From assembly GCF_002894645.1 (NCBI RefSeq), contig NZ_NCQY01000030.1, positions 342,325-406,324 of the forward strand: DNA of 64,000 bases, written 5' to 3'. This document shows positions 52,446 through 60,332 of this stretch, piece after piece. Position 1 is the stretch's first letter. The number at the start of each line of letters is the position of its first letter. This stretch comes from Salinibacter altiplanensis. GTDB taxonomy: Bacteria; Bacteroidota; Rhodothermia; Rhodothermales; Salinibacteraceae. The position numbers were made by a program, and so were the translations under genes. Under the pieces are notes generated by a model. It made no database searches, was not told the DNA's origin, and saw only the letters and a program-made list of their open reading frames with translations.

Positions 52446-54755
52446 CTACGTCGCCACCACCCGGACCATCTCCTCGACGGACGTCTCCCCGTTCAGAATG
52501 GACTCTCGGGCCGAGGCCTGGAGCGACCGCATACCGTCCTCCTGCTCCGCGTGCTTCCGGATGGCTCCCTCGTCGACAATGCCCTCCGCCTCAACGATCA
52601 TGTGGCGGATCGGCTCGGTGAGGTACAGGGCCTCCGCGATGGCCCGTCGTCCGTCGTAGCCGGTGCCGCCGCACTGACTGCACCCCCCCTTGTCGTCCGC
52701 CGCGTAGAACGTGCCGGTGGTGACCTCCTCCTCCGAGAAGCCCAGCTGCCGCAGCTTTACGGCGTCCGGGTTCCTAATCTCTTGCTTGCAGTTCGGGCAG
52801 AGCGTGCGGATCAGGCGCTGGGCCACCACCAGGTTGATGGCGTAGGCAATCAGGAAGGGCTCGATGTCCATCTTGTAGAGGCGGCTCACGGCACTCGGCG
52901 CGTCGTTGGTGTGAAGCGTCGAGAACGTGAGGTGCCCCGTGTTCGCGAGCTTGATGGCGAGCTCGGCCGTCTCCTTGTCCCGCATCTCCCCCACCATCAC
53001 CGTGTCCGGGTCGTGGCGCAGGATCGAGCGGAGGGCGTCTTTGAGCCGCAGCTTGTCGCTCAGCTTAATCTGCCGCGCCCCTTCGATGATGTACTCCACC
53101 GGGTCCTCAATCGTGAGGACGTTCTCGCCCGGCCCAATCACGCGGTGCAGCGCCGCCACGAGCGTCGTGCTCTTCCCGGAGCCCGTGGGCCCGGTCAGGA
53201 TGACCATGCCGTTGGGCTGGTTGATCGCGTGCTCGAACCGGTCGAGCGCCCGCGGCCCCAGCCCCAGCTTGGTGAGGTCCGTGATGACCTTGCGGTCGTC
53301 CAGCACGCGGATGACGACGCTCTCCGAGTCGATGTCCTGGTTGGAGCTGGCGATCGGCATGATGGAGACCCGGTACCGAATCCGAGTCCCGTCCACGTCG
53401 CGCTGAATGAAGCCGTCCTGGGCGGCGTCGCTCTCGAAGCGATCGACGCTCATCGCGTTGTCCTTGATCACCGACAGGAGGGCCTCCGGATGCACGCGAT
53501 CCTCCGTGTGCCAGTGGTTCAGGCGCCCATCGACCCGGAAGTGAATTTCGACCTCCTTGTTCGAGTTGGGATAGATGTGGATGTCGGACGCGCCCTCCCG
53601 CACCGCCTCCACGAGGGTGGCCTCGAACAGATTGATGAGCGTCGACCGGTTGATCTCCTCCTCCAACTTCTCCTCGTCGACCAGGTCTTCCTCCTCCTCA
53701 AAGTTCTGCCCGAGGTCGACGGTCGACTCGTCGTCGATGCGGTCCAGGTACTCGTTGTCTTTCGGGAAGGCCTCCGAAAGCAGCTCGTTGACGGCCGACT
53801 TGGGCGCGTACTGGAGCTCAAACGCACTCAGGTGGAGCGAGCGGGCCGCCCGATGCACCTCCGGGCGCATCGGGTCGTGGGTAATGAGGATTACCTTTTG
53901 TCGTCCCTCCGCGCGCTGGACGTGGTGGGGAACGAGCCCTAACTCAAAAAGCTGCTCCTGCTGGTCTTCGGTGAAGGTCTCAACCGTGGACCGGACGAAG
54001 TTCAGGTCGGGGCCTTGGGCTTCGAGGTCCGCCACCGAGAACGCGTAGATGCGGGCCGCCCGCTCGTAAACGACCTCCTCGTCTACCCTGTCCTGCTGAG
54101 CCAGTACCCGCCAGAGGGCAAGGTCCGCCTCTTCCGTGTCGCGCTCTGCCTGCGCGGCCTCCACCGCCCCCGCACTCACGACGCCCCGTCGAAGCAGCAT
54201 CTCCACGACCCGGTCATTGGTCCCGACCGAGGAGTTGGAGGCCATGCGGGAGGCGGCCTCGTCGATCATCTCGGTGTCAATCTCGGCCTCGAGCTCGTCG
54301 AGCGCCTCCTCCGGGCTCGGAAGACCAGGGCCCCCGTCGGTGGGGGCATCTACCTCCCGCGGATCGTCGAGGTCGGGGGCCGGAGCAGAAGGGTTTGGCG
54401 CCTCCTCCTCGGGGGCCGTGTCCAGGTCTCCGGGGGCTGGAGACCCGTCCCCGAGCGGCTCAGGGGACACGTCCGCCCCAAAATTCGTGTCTCCGGGGGA
54501 GTGGCCGTCCGACGTCGTTTCCTCGTCGTTGGGGGACACGGGCAAGCGGTTTCTCGCCGAGAACGGGGGCACGGCAAACCGAGGAGAATCCACCGGCCCC
54601 AGCGTCAGGGCCTCTGGACGAGGTCCTCCCCCCAAAGAACGGGACGGCTCTGTGGTCGAGCCCTCTTCTCCACGGTTCGGGGCAGAGGGAGAGGTCGTGT
54701 TCTCCTCCTCCGTCCGAAGAGAAAACGTATGGTCGGTGTCGGTCGAATTGCTCAC
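52446..54755 (-). CDS. pilB: Type IV pilus assembly ATPase PilB
   Basis: 769 residues, the extension motor. The first about 165 residues are an acidic, Pro/Ser/Thr-rich, probably disordered region. An MshEN-like domain (about 180-330) follows, then the core with Walker A LTGPTGSGKST (520-530), Asp box TIEDPVEYIIEGARQIK, Walker B DPDTVMVGEMRDKET and His box HLTFSTLHTND. The zinc cysteines occur in LCPNCKQEI (653-656) and CSQCGGTGYDG (692-695), diagnostic for PilB/GspE. pilC lies 56 bases upstream. Confidence 0.93.
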   Translation of the reverse strand: MSNSTDTDHTFSLRTEEENTTSPSAPNRGEEGSTTEPSRSLGGGPRPEALTLGPVDSPRFAVPPFSARNRLPVSPNDEETTSDGHSPGDTNFGADVSPEPLGDGSPAPGDLDTAPEEEAPNPSAPAPDLDDPREVDAPTDGGPGLPSPEEALDELEAEIDTEMIDEAASRMASNSSVGTNDRVVEMLLRRGVVSAGAVEAAQAERDTEEADLALWRVLAQQDRVDEEVVYERAARIYAFSVADLEAQGPDLNFVRSTVETFTEDQQEQLFELGLVPHHVQRAEGRQKVILITHDPMRPEVHRAARSLHLSAFELQYAPKSAVNELLSEAFPKDNEYLDRIDDESTVDLGQNFEEEEDLVDEEKLEEEINRSTLINLFEATLVEAVREGASDIHIYPNSNKEVEIHFRVDGRLNHWHTEDRVHPEALLSVIKDNAMSVDRFESDAAQDGFIQRDVDGTRIRYRVSIMPIASSNQDIDSESVVIRVLDDRKVITDLTKLGLGPRALDRFEHAINQPNGMVILTGPTGSGKSTTLVAALHRVIGPGENVLTIEDPVEYIIEGARQIKLSDKLRLKDALRSILRHDPDTVMVGEMRDKETAELAIKLANTGHLTFSTLHTNDAPSAVSRLYKMDIEPFLIAYAINLVVAQRLIRTLCPNCKQEIRNPDAVKLRQLGFSEEEVTTGTFYAADDKGGCSQCGGTGYDGRRAIAEALYLTEPIRHMIVEAEGIVDEGAIRKHAEQEDGMRSLQASARESILNGETSVEEMVRVVAT

Positions 54756-54811
54756 TACGACAACGCAAAATTAAGAACCCAGTCAGTTCAGATCGCCTCA
54801 CCTGTGCCTGC

Positions 54812-56167
54812 TTACATGCCCATCATGTCGGCCTGCGACGGCTGGATGAAGGCCATCTCCGCCGAAAGAATGGTGAGGAAAAGCACCCCGATGGCGATGA
54901 TGATGGACACCCCCGTCTGGATGCTCTCCACCGCCGCGTCGAGGCTCAGCTCCGTCTCCTGCTCGTAGTAGTCGGCCATCTGCCGGGCACTCTCGCGCAC
55001 GCTGCCCGTCTCGGCCCCGCTCTTAAAGCGCGTGATGGCCATCGAGGTGAACACCCCACTGGCCTTGAGCGCCTGCACGAGGCTCGCCCCCTGTGCCGTC
55101 ATCATGGGGATGGTCACGTTCCGGATGCGGTACTCCATGTACTTGTTGCCACAGGCCTCGGCCGCAATCCGAATGACCCGCAGGTTGTCCCCGGCCCCCG
55201 AGTAGAGAATCGCAAACACCCGGCAGAAAATTTCGATGTTGATCTTGTGGAGCAGCTTCCCGATGAGGGGGATCTTGATCATGTACTTGTGAAGGTAGAA
55301 TTTCCCCTGCTCCGTTCGGGCCCAGACGGCAAACGCCAGGAGGGGCCCCACCGTCCCGATCAGCACCCACACCCAGTACCGGTCCAGCCAGGCCGCCATG
55401 TCGAGCGAGAAGCTCGTAAGCGGCGGCATCGTCACGTCCATGCCCTCGAAGAGTCCTGCCGTGGCCGGCACGATGTACCAGATGTACCAGATCATCGCCC
55501 CAATCATGGCGACCGTGGTGACCGCCGGCATGATCATCGCGCTCCGGACCCGCGAGCTAAACTCGTCCTTCCGCTCCAAGAAGCGGGCCGTGGCCTCGTA
55601 GATCTCCGCCATGTTCCCGCTCTTGGAGGCAATGCCCAGCATGTAGGCCGTAAACTTGCCGAGCTTGTCCCGGTGCTTGTTGAACGCCTTCTCGGCGTTC
55701 ATCCCGCCCTTCAGGTCGGAGTTGAGGTCGCGAATGACCTGCTGGAGGCTCGTCGACGACACGTCGTTTACCAGCATCTCCAGCACCTCGTCGAACGGCA
55801 GATTCTCTCGGAGCAGGTTCGCCGCCAGCCGCACAAACATGATGAGGTCGTCCTGCGGCGGCGAGAACTCGAAGTCAAACCACTTCTTCCGCACCTTGAC
55901 CACCTCCAGGCCCATGTTTTCGAGGGCCTCCTCCACCTCCTGACCCGAGAAGGCCTTCTGCTCCCCCGTCTTCACGGTGCCATTCGGGTGGCGCACCTTG
56001 TAGGAGAAGGTCCGACGCTTCTTCAGGTCCGACGGCTTGAACCCGTGCTCGTCGGACAGGTCCTCCACCTTCTCGCGGGCCTTGCGCTTCGACGACGCCA
56101 TGATGGTGCCCTGCACCGACTGGCCGCCGGCCGCTACGCCCTGAAACCGGTATTCGCGAGTGGCCAT
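54812..56167 (-). CDS. pilC: Inner membrane platform protein PilC
   Basis: 451 residues from MATREYRFQGVAAGGQSVQGTI. The N-terminal cytoplasmic domain (KRKAREKVEDLSDEHG) leads to two T2SSF domains with three membrane segments (near 215-240, 265-290 and 425-447). Features include LAANLLRENLPFDEVLEML, AAEACGNKYMEYRIRNVTIPMM and GAETGSVRESARQMADYYEQE. It anchors the pilus motor. An ATG at 56326 would add 53 residues of intergenic sequence and is rejected. The first gene of the pilC-pilB run. Confidence 0.92.
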   Translation of the reverse strand: MATREYRFQGVAAGGQSVQGTIMASSKRKAREKVEDLSDEHGFKPSDLKKRRTFSYKVRHPNGTVKTGEQKAFSGQEVEEALENMGLEVVKVRKKWFDFEFSPPQDDLIMFVRLAANLLRENLPFDEVLEMLVNDVSSTSLQQVIRDLNSDLKGGMNAEKAFNKHRDKLGKFTAYMLGIASKSGNMAEIYEATARFLERKDEFSSRVRSAMIMPAVTTVAMIGAMIWYIWYIVPATAGLFEGMDVTMPPLTSFSLDMAAWLDRYWVWVLIGTVGPLLAFAVWARTEQGKFYLHKYMIKIPLIGKLLHKINIEIFCRVFAILYSGAGDNLRVIRIAAEACGNKYMEYRIRNVTIPMMTAQGASLVQALKASGVFTSMAITRFKSGAETGSVRESARQMADYYEQETELSLDAAVESIQTGVSIIIAIGVLFLTILSAEMAFIQPSQADMMGM

Positions 56168-56207
56168 GGCAAGGGAGGCTGGATTCGTCTGTTTTGATGT
56201 CTTTTGT

Positions 56208-56254
56208 GTAACTGTAGGAGTACCGAAAGTGTTTACTTTGCTCCTACAGATTAC
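56208..56254. promoter_or_regulatory. Inverted repeat upstream of pilC
   Basis: CTGTAGGAG (56212-56220) and CTCCTACAG (56241-56249) are perfect nine-base arms 20 bases apart. They extend to thirteen pairs if one base bulges (56208-56254). Located 41-87 bases upstream of the pilC start, it is a plausible operator or leader hairpin. The rest of this intergenic (56168-56512) shows no gene. Confidence 0.55.
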
Positions 56255-56512
56255 ACCCCACACACACTGTGCCGGATTTGGTCCCCGGCCTGTCGGCCTC
56301 TTCGTCCTGATTTGTTTGGGAGCCACCGTTTATTATCGACGCCATGAACGGAATCTTTACCTCCGCCTTCGATTGTCCTCTCCGCTAATCACTCAGAGGA
56401 TTCCATCCAGGAGGGCGTGCCACTTGTCACCAAAGCTGTACGGGTTGCCGAAGGGACCGCCCCAAGAATCGTCGGTCGCTCAATTCAGGGCGTCTCAGAA
56501 ATGCGCGGTGTC

Positions 56513-58075
56513 CTACCGGTCCCGTCGCGCTCGGTCGATCACCTCGGGATCCCGGACGTGAAGGAACCCCTGTCCCCAGTACCGAGGAGAGAACCGATTC
56601 CGATCCACTGCTTCTAACAGGGCGTCCCGCCGCTCGTCGACGGTCGTTAGATCTTTGAGACTGCTCCCCACCACTCCCATCGCCACGACCAGCAGCACGC
56701 ACAGCACCGCATGGGACATGCTTGAAGGGGCAGTCGTTGGCTCTTGCTGGAATTGGTAGCGGCCCCACGCCCACCCGCCGACCAATGCGAGAAAGACTTG
56801 GCTGATGGGCGTCACGAGCAGGCCACTGACCATGGCGTGGCTCGCTGCCGCCAACACCGAACCCACCAACGCCACCCGAATCCCATTGGCTTCTCCCGAC
56901 GCCCGTTTCGCCGCGCGGGCTTCCTGCCTCATCCAGCGCCAGCCGCCCCACACCGCGAGCCCCGTCATGACGACGGTCGACGGAAGTCCCCACTCGGCCA
57001 GCCACTGTAGAAGAGCGTTGTGGGGATGAGCACCAGTTGCGAAATGGAAAGGCGGCCAGGCAAAGTGCATCGGGCCCGCCCCAAACCAGGGATGCGCCCA
57101 GGCCAACTCCAAGCTCGTCGTCCACAATTGGAGACGTCCTGAATACGTCCCTCCCTCGGAAAACTTTTCGACCACTGGGGGGCTTTTGCCCGCCGAGAAG
57201 AGGAGATAGTACAACAGAAGTCCCGCGAGCAGACCTGCAGCCTGGATGAGAAGCCAGGGTTTCGCGCGGCGCCGAAACAACAATCCAACTCCCACGGCAG
57301 CTACACCCATCGCGACGATCGTCCCGCGCACATTGGATGCAAAAATCAACGCCCACCACAGCGCCATCAACCCAAATACCCCCCCTCGGGCTGTTTTCCA
57401 TGTCTTTGGGAGCACCACCACGATGCCCGCGAGGAGCGGTAGGGTCCAGGTTTGGTAGTGATTGAAGAAGCGGATATTGACGTAGTTCGTGCCACCCTCC
57501 GGCCAGAGTTTAATCTCCTCAGTCGTAAGGTGCATGCCGTAGCCTACCCCGAAAAACACGGCATAAAGCAGAGCACTGAGTGCTACTGCTCCGAGAATCC
57601 GGCGCTCCACATGCTTCGAGGTCCCCTGGACAGTAGATGCAACGATTCCTGCTGTGACGAAGAGCAACAGAAAGTGTCCGGCTTCCAGAAAACCGTAGAA
57701 AGACACTGGGGCCCACAGAGCAGACAGGAGCCCTCCTCCGAGCACCAAACCCAGCCCCCACTTCGCAACTGCTGGGAGCCATCGAAACGTCGCTAGCCAG
57801 CGTCGCCGAGTAGCCTGCGACATCAGCAGCACGCAGCCTACCAAATTTAAGAGGCCAATCTGAAGAACTCGCTTTTCGTTGTACAGACCTACCTCAGACA
57901 AGAACGAAAACGTGGGAACGAGGGAAACACATCCTAGGATAGACCAAAACAGGATTGAACTGATGGTGATCTTTTGGCCCAAGCATTGAGCAGTCTGGGT
58001 CGTATTTTGACCTTGGATGGCATTAATCATCAGCTTGGATCTCTTCAGTTCTAGCCTTTTTCTGCTTCTTTTCAC
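56513..58075 (-). CDS. O-antigen ligase family (Wzy_C) membrane protein
   Basis: 520 residues (505 from MINAIQGQNTT, 58030). About eleven to twelve membrane segments. The ligase loop holds WTTSLELAWAHPWFGAGPMHF and HPHNALLQWLAEWGLP, the HxHN-x-LQ-x3-E-x-G motif shared by WaaL, Wzy and PglL/PilO-type ligases. An extracytoplasmic glycosyl transfer is inferred. It lies between pilC and the pilin gene, as pilin glycosyltransferases often do, but a polysaccharide role is possible. Local AT content is slightly higher than in its neighbours. Confidence 0.85.
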   Translation of the reverse strand: MKRSRKRLELKRSKLMINAIQGQNTTQTAQCLGQKITISSILFWSILGCVSLVPTFSFLSEVGLYNEKRVLQIGLLNLVGCVLLMSQATRRRWLATFRWLPAVAKWGLGLVLGGGLLSALWAPVSFYGFLEAGHFLLLFVTAGIVASTVQGTSKHVERRILGAVALSALLYAVFFGVGYGMHLTTEEIKLWPEGGTNYVNIRFFNHYQTWTLPLLAGIVVVLPKTWKTARGGVFGLMALWWALIFASNVRGTIVAMGVAAVGVGLLFRRRAKPWLLIQAAGLLAGLLLYYLLFSAGKSPPVVEKFSEGGTYSGRLQLWTTSLELAWAHPWFGAGPMHFAWPPFHFATGAHPHNALLQWLAEWGLPSTVVMTGLAVWGGWRWMRQEARAAKRASGEANGIRVALVGSVLAAASHAMVSGLLVTPISQVFLALVGGWAWGRYQFQQEPTTAPSSMSHAVLCVLLVVAMGVVGSSLKDLTTVDERRDALLEAVDRNRFSPRYWGQGFLHVRDPEVIDRARRDR

Positions 58076-58099
58076 AGACTACTAGATTGGCAGAGAAAA

Positions 58100-58127
58100 A
58101 GGGCGGCCCCAAAACTGGGACCGCCCT
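58100..58127 (-). terminator. Intrinsic terminator of the pilin gene
   Basis: Arms 58100-58110 and 58117-58127 (eleven pairs with one mismatch) with a six-base loop. On the minus strand TTTTTCTC follows. It lies 36 bases after the pilin stop. Confidence 0.85.
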
Positions 58128-58162
58128 CTGACTTTCCTCAGATGGTGGGAGGCTGATTCATT

Positions 58163-58594
58163 TTAGCTGCTGAAGCTAGTAGAGACAGACTCATCGGCAC
58201 TCGGATTCACTGTAACTGTCACAGTTTGTGGGGCATCGCTGCTGGTACACTCAATGTCTGCACTACCACCTCCCACATTTTTGATTTCACACTTGCCGTT
58301 GCTACCTGCACCTTCAGCCGTAACCTTGGTGTCGGAGCTAGATGTGGTTTCATATCCCAGTTTGGTAACGATACCTGAGGCCGAAGCACCGCTACTAGTG
58401 AGATCAACTCCACCCATCTGCGACGGCTTTCCAGCAAGTCCCTGAATGTCCGAGGCAATCGATGTTCCCCGCTGCACGAGGGCATCCTGCGAGGCCTGGG
58501 CCTGGTTTTCGCTGAAGGCCTGGATGCCGGCCACGGTGGCCAGTCCGACGATGACGGTACTCAAAACGAGAAGTAAAAGCTGCTGCTGTCCCAT
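58163..58594 (-). CDS. Type IV pilin-like protein, probable major pilin
   Basis: 143 residues. It starts MGQQQLLLLVLSTVIVGLATV, so cleavage after Gly2 would leave a helix starting QQQLLL with no Glu at position 5. The following SENQAQASQDALVQRGTSIASDI continues alpha-1. The rest is a small Ser/Gly/Thr-rich beta domain with two Cys (CEIKN and IECTSS), which may form a disulfide. Short leader and GQQQLLL start recall pilin-like proteins I remember from Bacteroidota and Chlorobi relatives. It is single, with its own promoter and terminator, as expected for an abundant structural protein. Confidence 0.75.
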   Translation of the reverse strand: MGQQQLLLLVLSTVIVGLATVAGIQAFSENQAQASQDALVQRGTSIASDIQGLAGKPSQMGGVDLTSSGASASGIVTKLGYETTSSSDTKVTAEGAGSNGKCEIKNVGGGSADIECTSSDAPQTVTVTVNPSADESVSTSFSS

Positions 58595-58725
58595 GGTATT
58601 CGGTGATTGTGGTTAGAGGGTCGCGTGTCGCGGGACGCGCACCGCGGGGACCGTCTTCCGAGGCCCGAAAGCCCGTCCCCGCGGCCGCATGAGGCGTCGC
58701 CCGCATCTTCGTCCACTCTTACATC

Positions 58726-58741
58726 ACAGGAACTGTGCCAA
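58726..58741 (-). promoter_or_regulatory. Sigma-54-like promoter of the pilin gene
   Basis: On the minus strand TTGGCACAGTTCCTGT gives a -24 TTGGCAC and, with ten bases between GG and the next pair, a -12 that reads GT in place of GC. Transcription would start near 58715, about 120 bases before the ATG. Many pilin genes use sigma-54. One mismatch at -12 keeps this tentative. Confidence 0.45.
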
Positions 58742-58763
58742 TTGCTTACAAGACACACGTATT

Positions 58764-58782
58764 ATGTTCTTTAAGATAACAT
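58764..58782. promoter_or_regulatory. Inverted repeat upstream of the pilin promoter
   Basis: ATGTT and AACAT arms nine bases apart, about 50-67 bases upstream of the predicted start site. The position would suit an activator-binding site for a sigma-54 promoter. Confidence 0.35.
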
Positions 58783-59135
58783 TCCGGGGAGTCCTCTTCC
58801 CTGATGTCCTTGAGACGGGGTAAACGCGCGGCTCGGTCTGGGAGAGGGGCCACTTGTCCGCTCCTGCCCGCTCTGCCGTCCGGGTCAATCCGTAATCGGA
58901 CCGGTAGCATTCTCATCTTCTGGCCTCAGGTCGGGCGCCCTTGGGATACACGCTGTTGCGCCGTACCTATTTTGGCATTTTGTTTTGCAATAACGGATAC
59001 TGAGGAACCGGTCCGTCTCGGTCGGTTGTCAATGGAGCGCAGCGCCTCCCCCGCTCCTGCCACTGGCTTGCTCAACCTTCCGTTTAGAGTCCCGTTGGGG
59101 CAGTGCGCATTCTCTAAACGCTCCCGTTCTCTGCC

Positions 59136-60131
59136 ATGCCCACCGATTCGACCGTCTCGTCTCCCGCCGTCACGTACGCCGACGTGGCCGCCGCGGCCCG
59201 TCGCCTCGACGACGTGGTGCACCGGACGCCCGTGATGACCTCCCGCACCGTCGACGACCGCGTGGGCGCCGAGGTCTACCTGAAGTGCGAGAATTTCCAG
59301 CGCACCGGCGCCTTCAAGATTCGTGGGGGCTACAACGCGGTCTCGCAGCTGCCCTCAGCGGACCAGGAGCAGGGCGTGGTCACCTACTCCTCCGGCAACC
59401 ACGCCCAGGCCGTGGCGCTGGCGGGCCGGGCGCTCGGCGTGAACGCGACGATCATCATGCCGGAGACGGCCCCGCAGGTGAAGCTCGACGCGACCCGCGG
59501 GTACGGGGCGGAGGTCATCGAGTACGACCCCGACGAGACGGTCCGGGAAGAGCTAGGCCGGCGCCTCGCGGAGGAACGCGGGCTCACGCTCGTGCCCCCC
59601 TACGACCACCCGGACGTGGTGGCGGGACAGGGCACGGTCGGCGACGAGCTGTTTGATCAGGTCGGGACGCTAGACGTCCTCCTCGTGTGCTGCGGGGGCG
59701 GGGGGCTGCTCTCTGGCTGTGCCCTGGCCGCGGGGCACCACGCCCCGAACTGCACCGTCATCGGCGTGGAGCCGGCGGCCGGCGACGACGCGACGCGGTC
59801 GTTCCGCAGCGGCGAGCTGCAGACAGTCGAAAATCCGGACACGGTGGCCGACGGGGCCCGCACGCCCTACCTGGGCGACGTGACGTTCCCGCTCGTGCTG
59901 GAGCACGCCGACGACATGGTGACCGTCTCGGACGCCGCCCTCGTCCGGGCCATGCACCTGCTCTGGGAACGGATGAAAATGGTGGTGGAGCCGACCGGCG
60001 CGCTCGGCGCCGCGGCTCTGCTCGACGGAGTGGTGCCTGGCAACGACCGCCGGATCGGCGTCGTCGTGAGTGGCGGAAATGTCGACCTCTCCCGCGCACA
60101 GGCCCTGTTCGAGACGTATGACCTCGAGTAA
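59136..60131 (+). CDS. ilvA: Threonine dehydratase / serine racemase family PLP enzyme
   Basis: 331 residues of fold type II. The PLP Lys lies in FQRTGAFKIRGGYNAV, and the phosphate-binding glycine loop is CCGGGGLLSGCAL. SSGNHAQAVALAGRALG and IGVEPAAGDDA are also typical. It lacks the C-terminal ACT-like regulatory domains of biosynthetic IlvA, so it is the short form and could be catabolic threonine dehydratase, serine racemase or hydroxyaspartate ammonia-lyase. The symbol is therefore tentative. A terminator follows. Confidence 0.85.
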   Translation: MPTDSTVSSPAVTYADVAAAARRLDDVVHRTPVMTSRTVDDRVGAEVYLKCENFQRTGAFKIRGGYNAVSQLPSADQEQGVVTYSSGNHAQAVALAGRALGVNATIIMPETAPQVKLDATRGYGAEVIEYDPDETVREELGRRLAEERGLTLVPPYDHPDVVAGQGTVGDELFDQVGTLDVLLVCCGGGGLLSGCALAAGHHAPNCTVIGVEPAAGDDATRSFRSGELQTVENPDTVADGARTPYLGDVTFPLVLEHADDMVTVSDAALVRAMHLLWERMKMVVEPTGALGAAALLDGVVPGNDRRIGVVVSGGNVDLSRAQALFETYDLE

Positions 60132-60182
60132 CAGCCCCCCCGGCGACGGCCTCCCCTCCGCAGACCGGGGACCCAGTCAGAA

Positions 60183-60222
60183 GCCCGCACCGGTCGGTTG
60201 ACCGATGCGGGCCCTTGTTCTT
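60183..60222 (+). terminator. Intrinsic terminator after the dehydratase gene
   Basis: Thirteen-base arms (60183-60195 and 60200-60212) with one mismatch and a four-base loop, followed by TTGTTCTTTT. It lies 51 bases after the stop. Confidence 0.85.
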
Positions 60223-60332
60223 TTCCGAACGCCGGGACCGACCGCTGTACTCGTAGAGAGGAGAGGGCACCCCACCGCCAGTGTCTTGGGGGACTCTCTC
60301 GTCCCCTCACAGGAACCGGGACTCACGGTCGT

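Larger units (their letters stand above)
58595..59135. other. Pilin/threonine dehydratase divergent intergenic region
   Basis: 541 bases between divergent genes. It holds the sigma-54-like site and an inverted repeat described separately. The rest, towards the dehydratase gene, has a T-rich stretch near 58966-58987 that may be promoter but fits no consensus well. No gene is seen. Confidence 0.45.

Noticed and set aside
56393-56479. 28-residue in-frame peptide after the ligase gene, ending WHALLDGIL
   Set aside because: Looks protein-like, but it lies behind several in-frame stops and has no start codon; may be a decayed tail of the ligase, not supportable as a gene.
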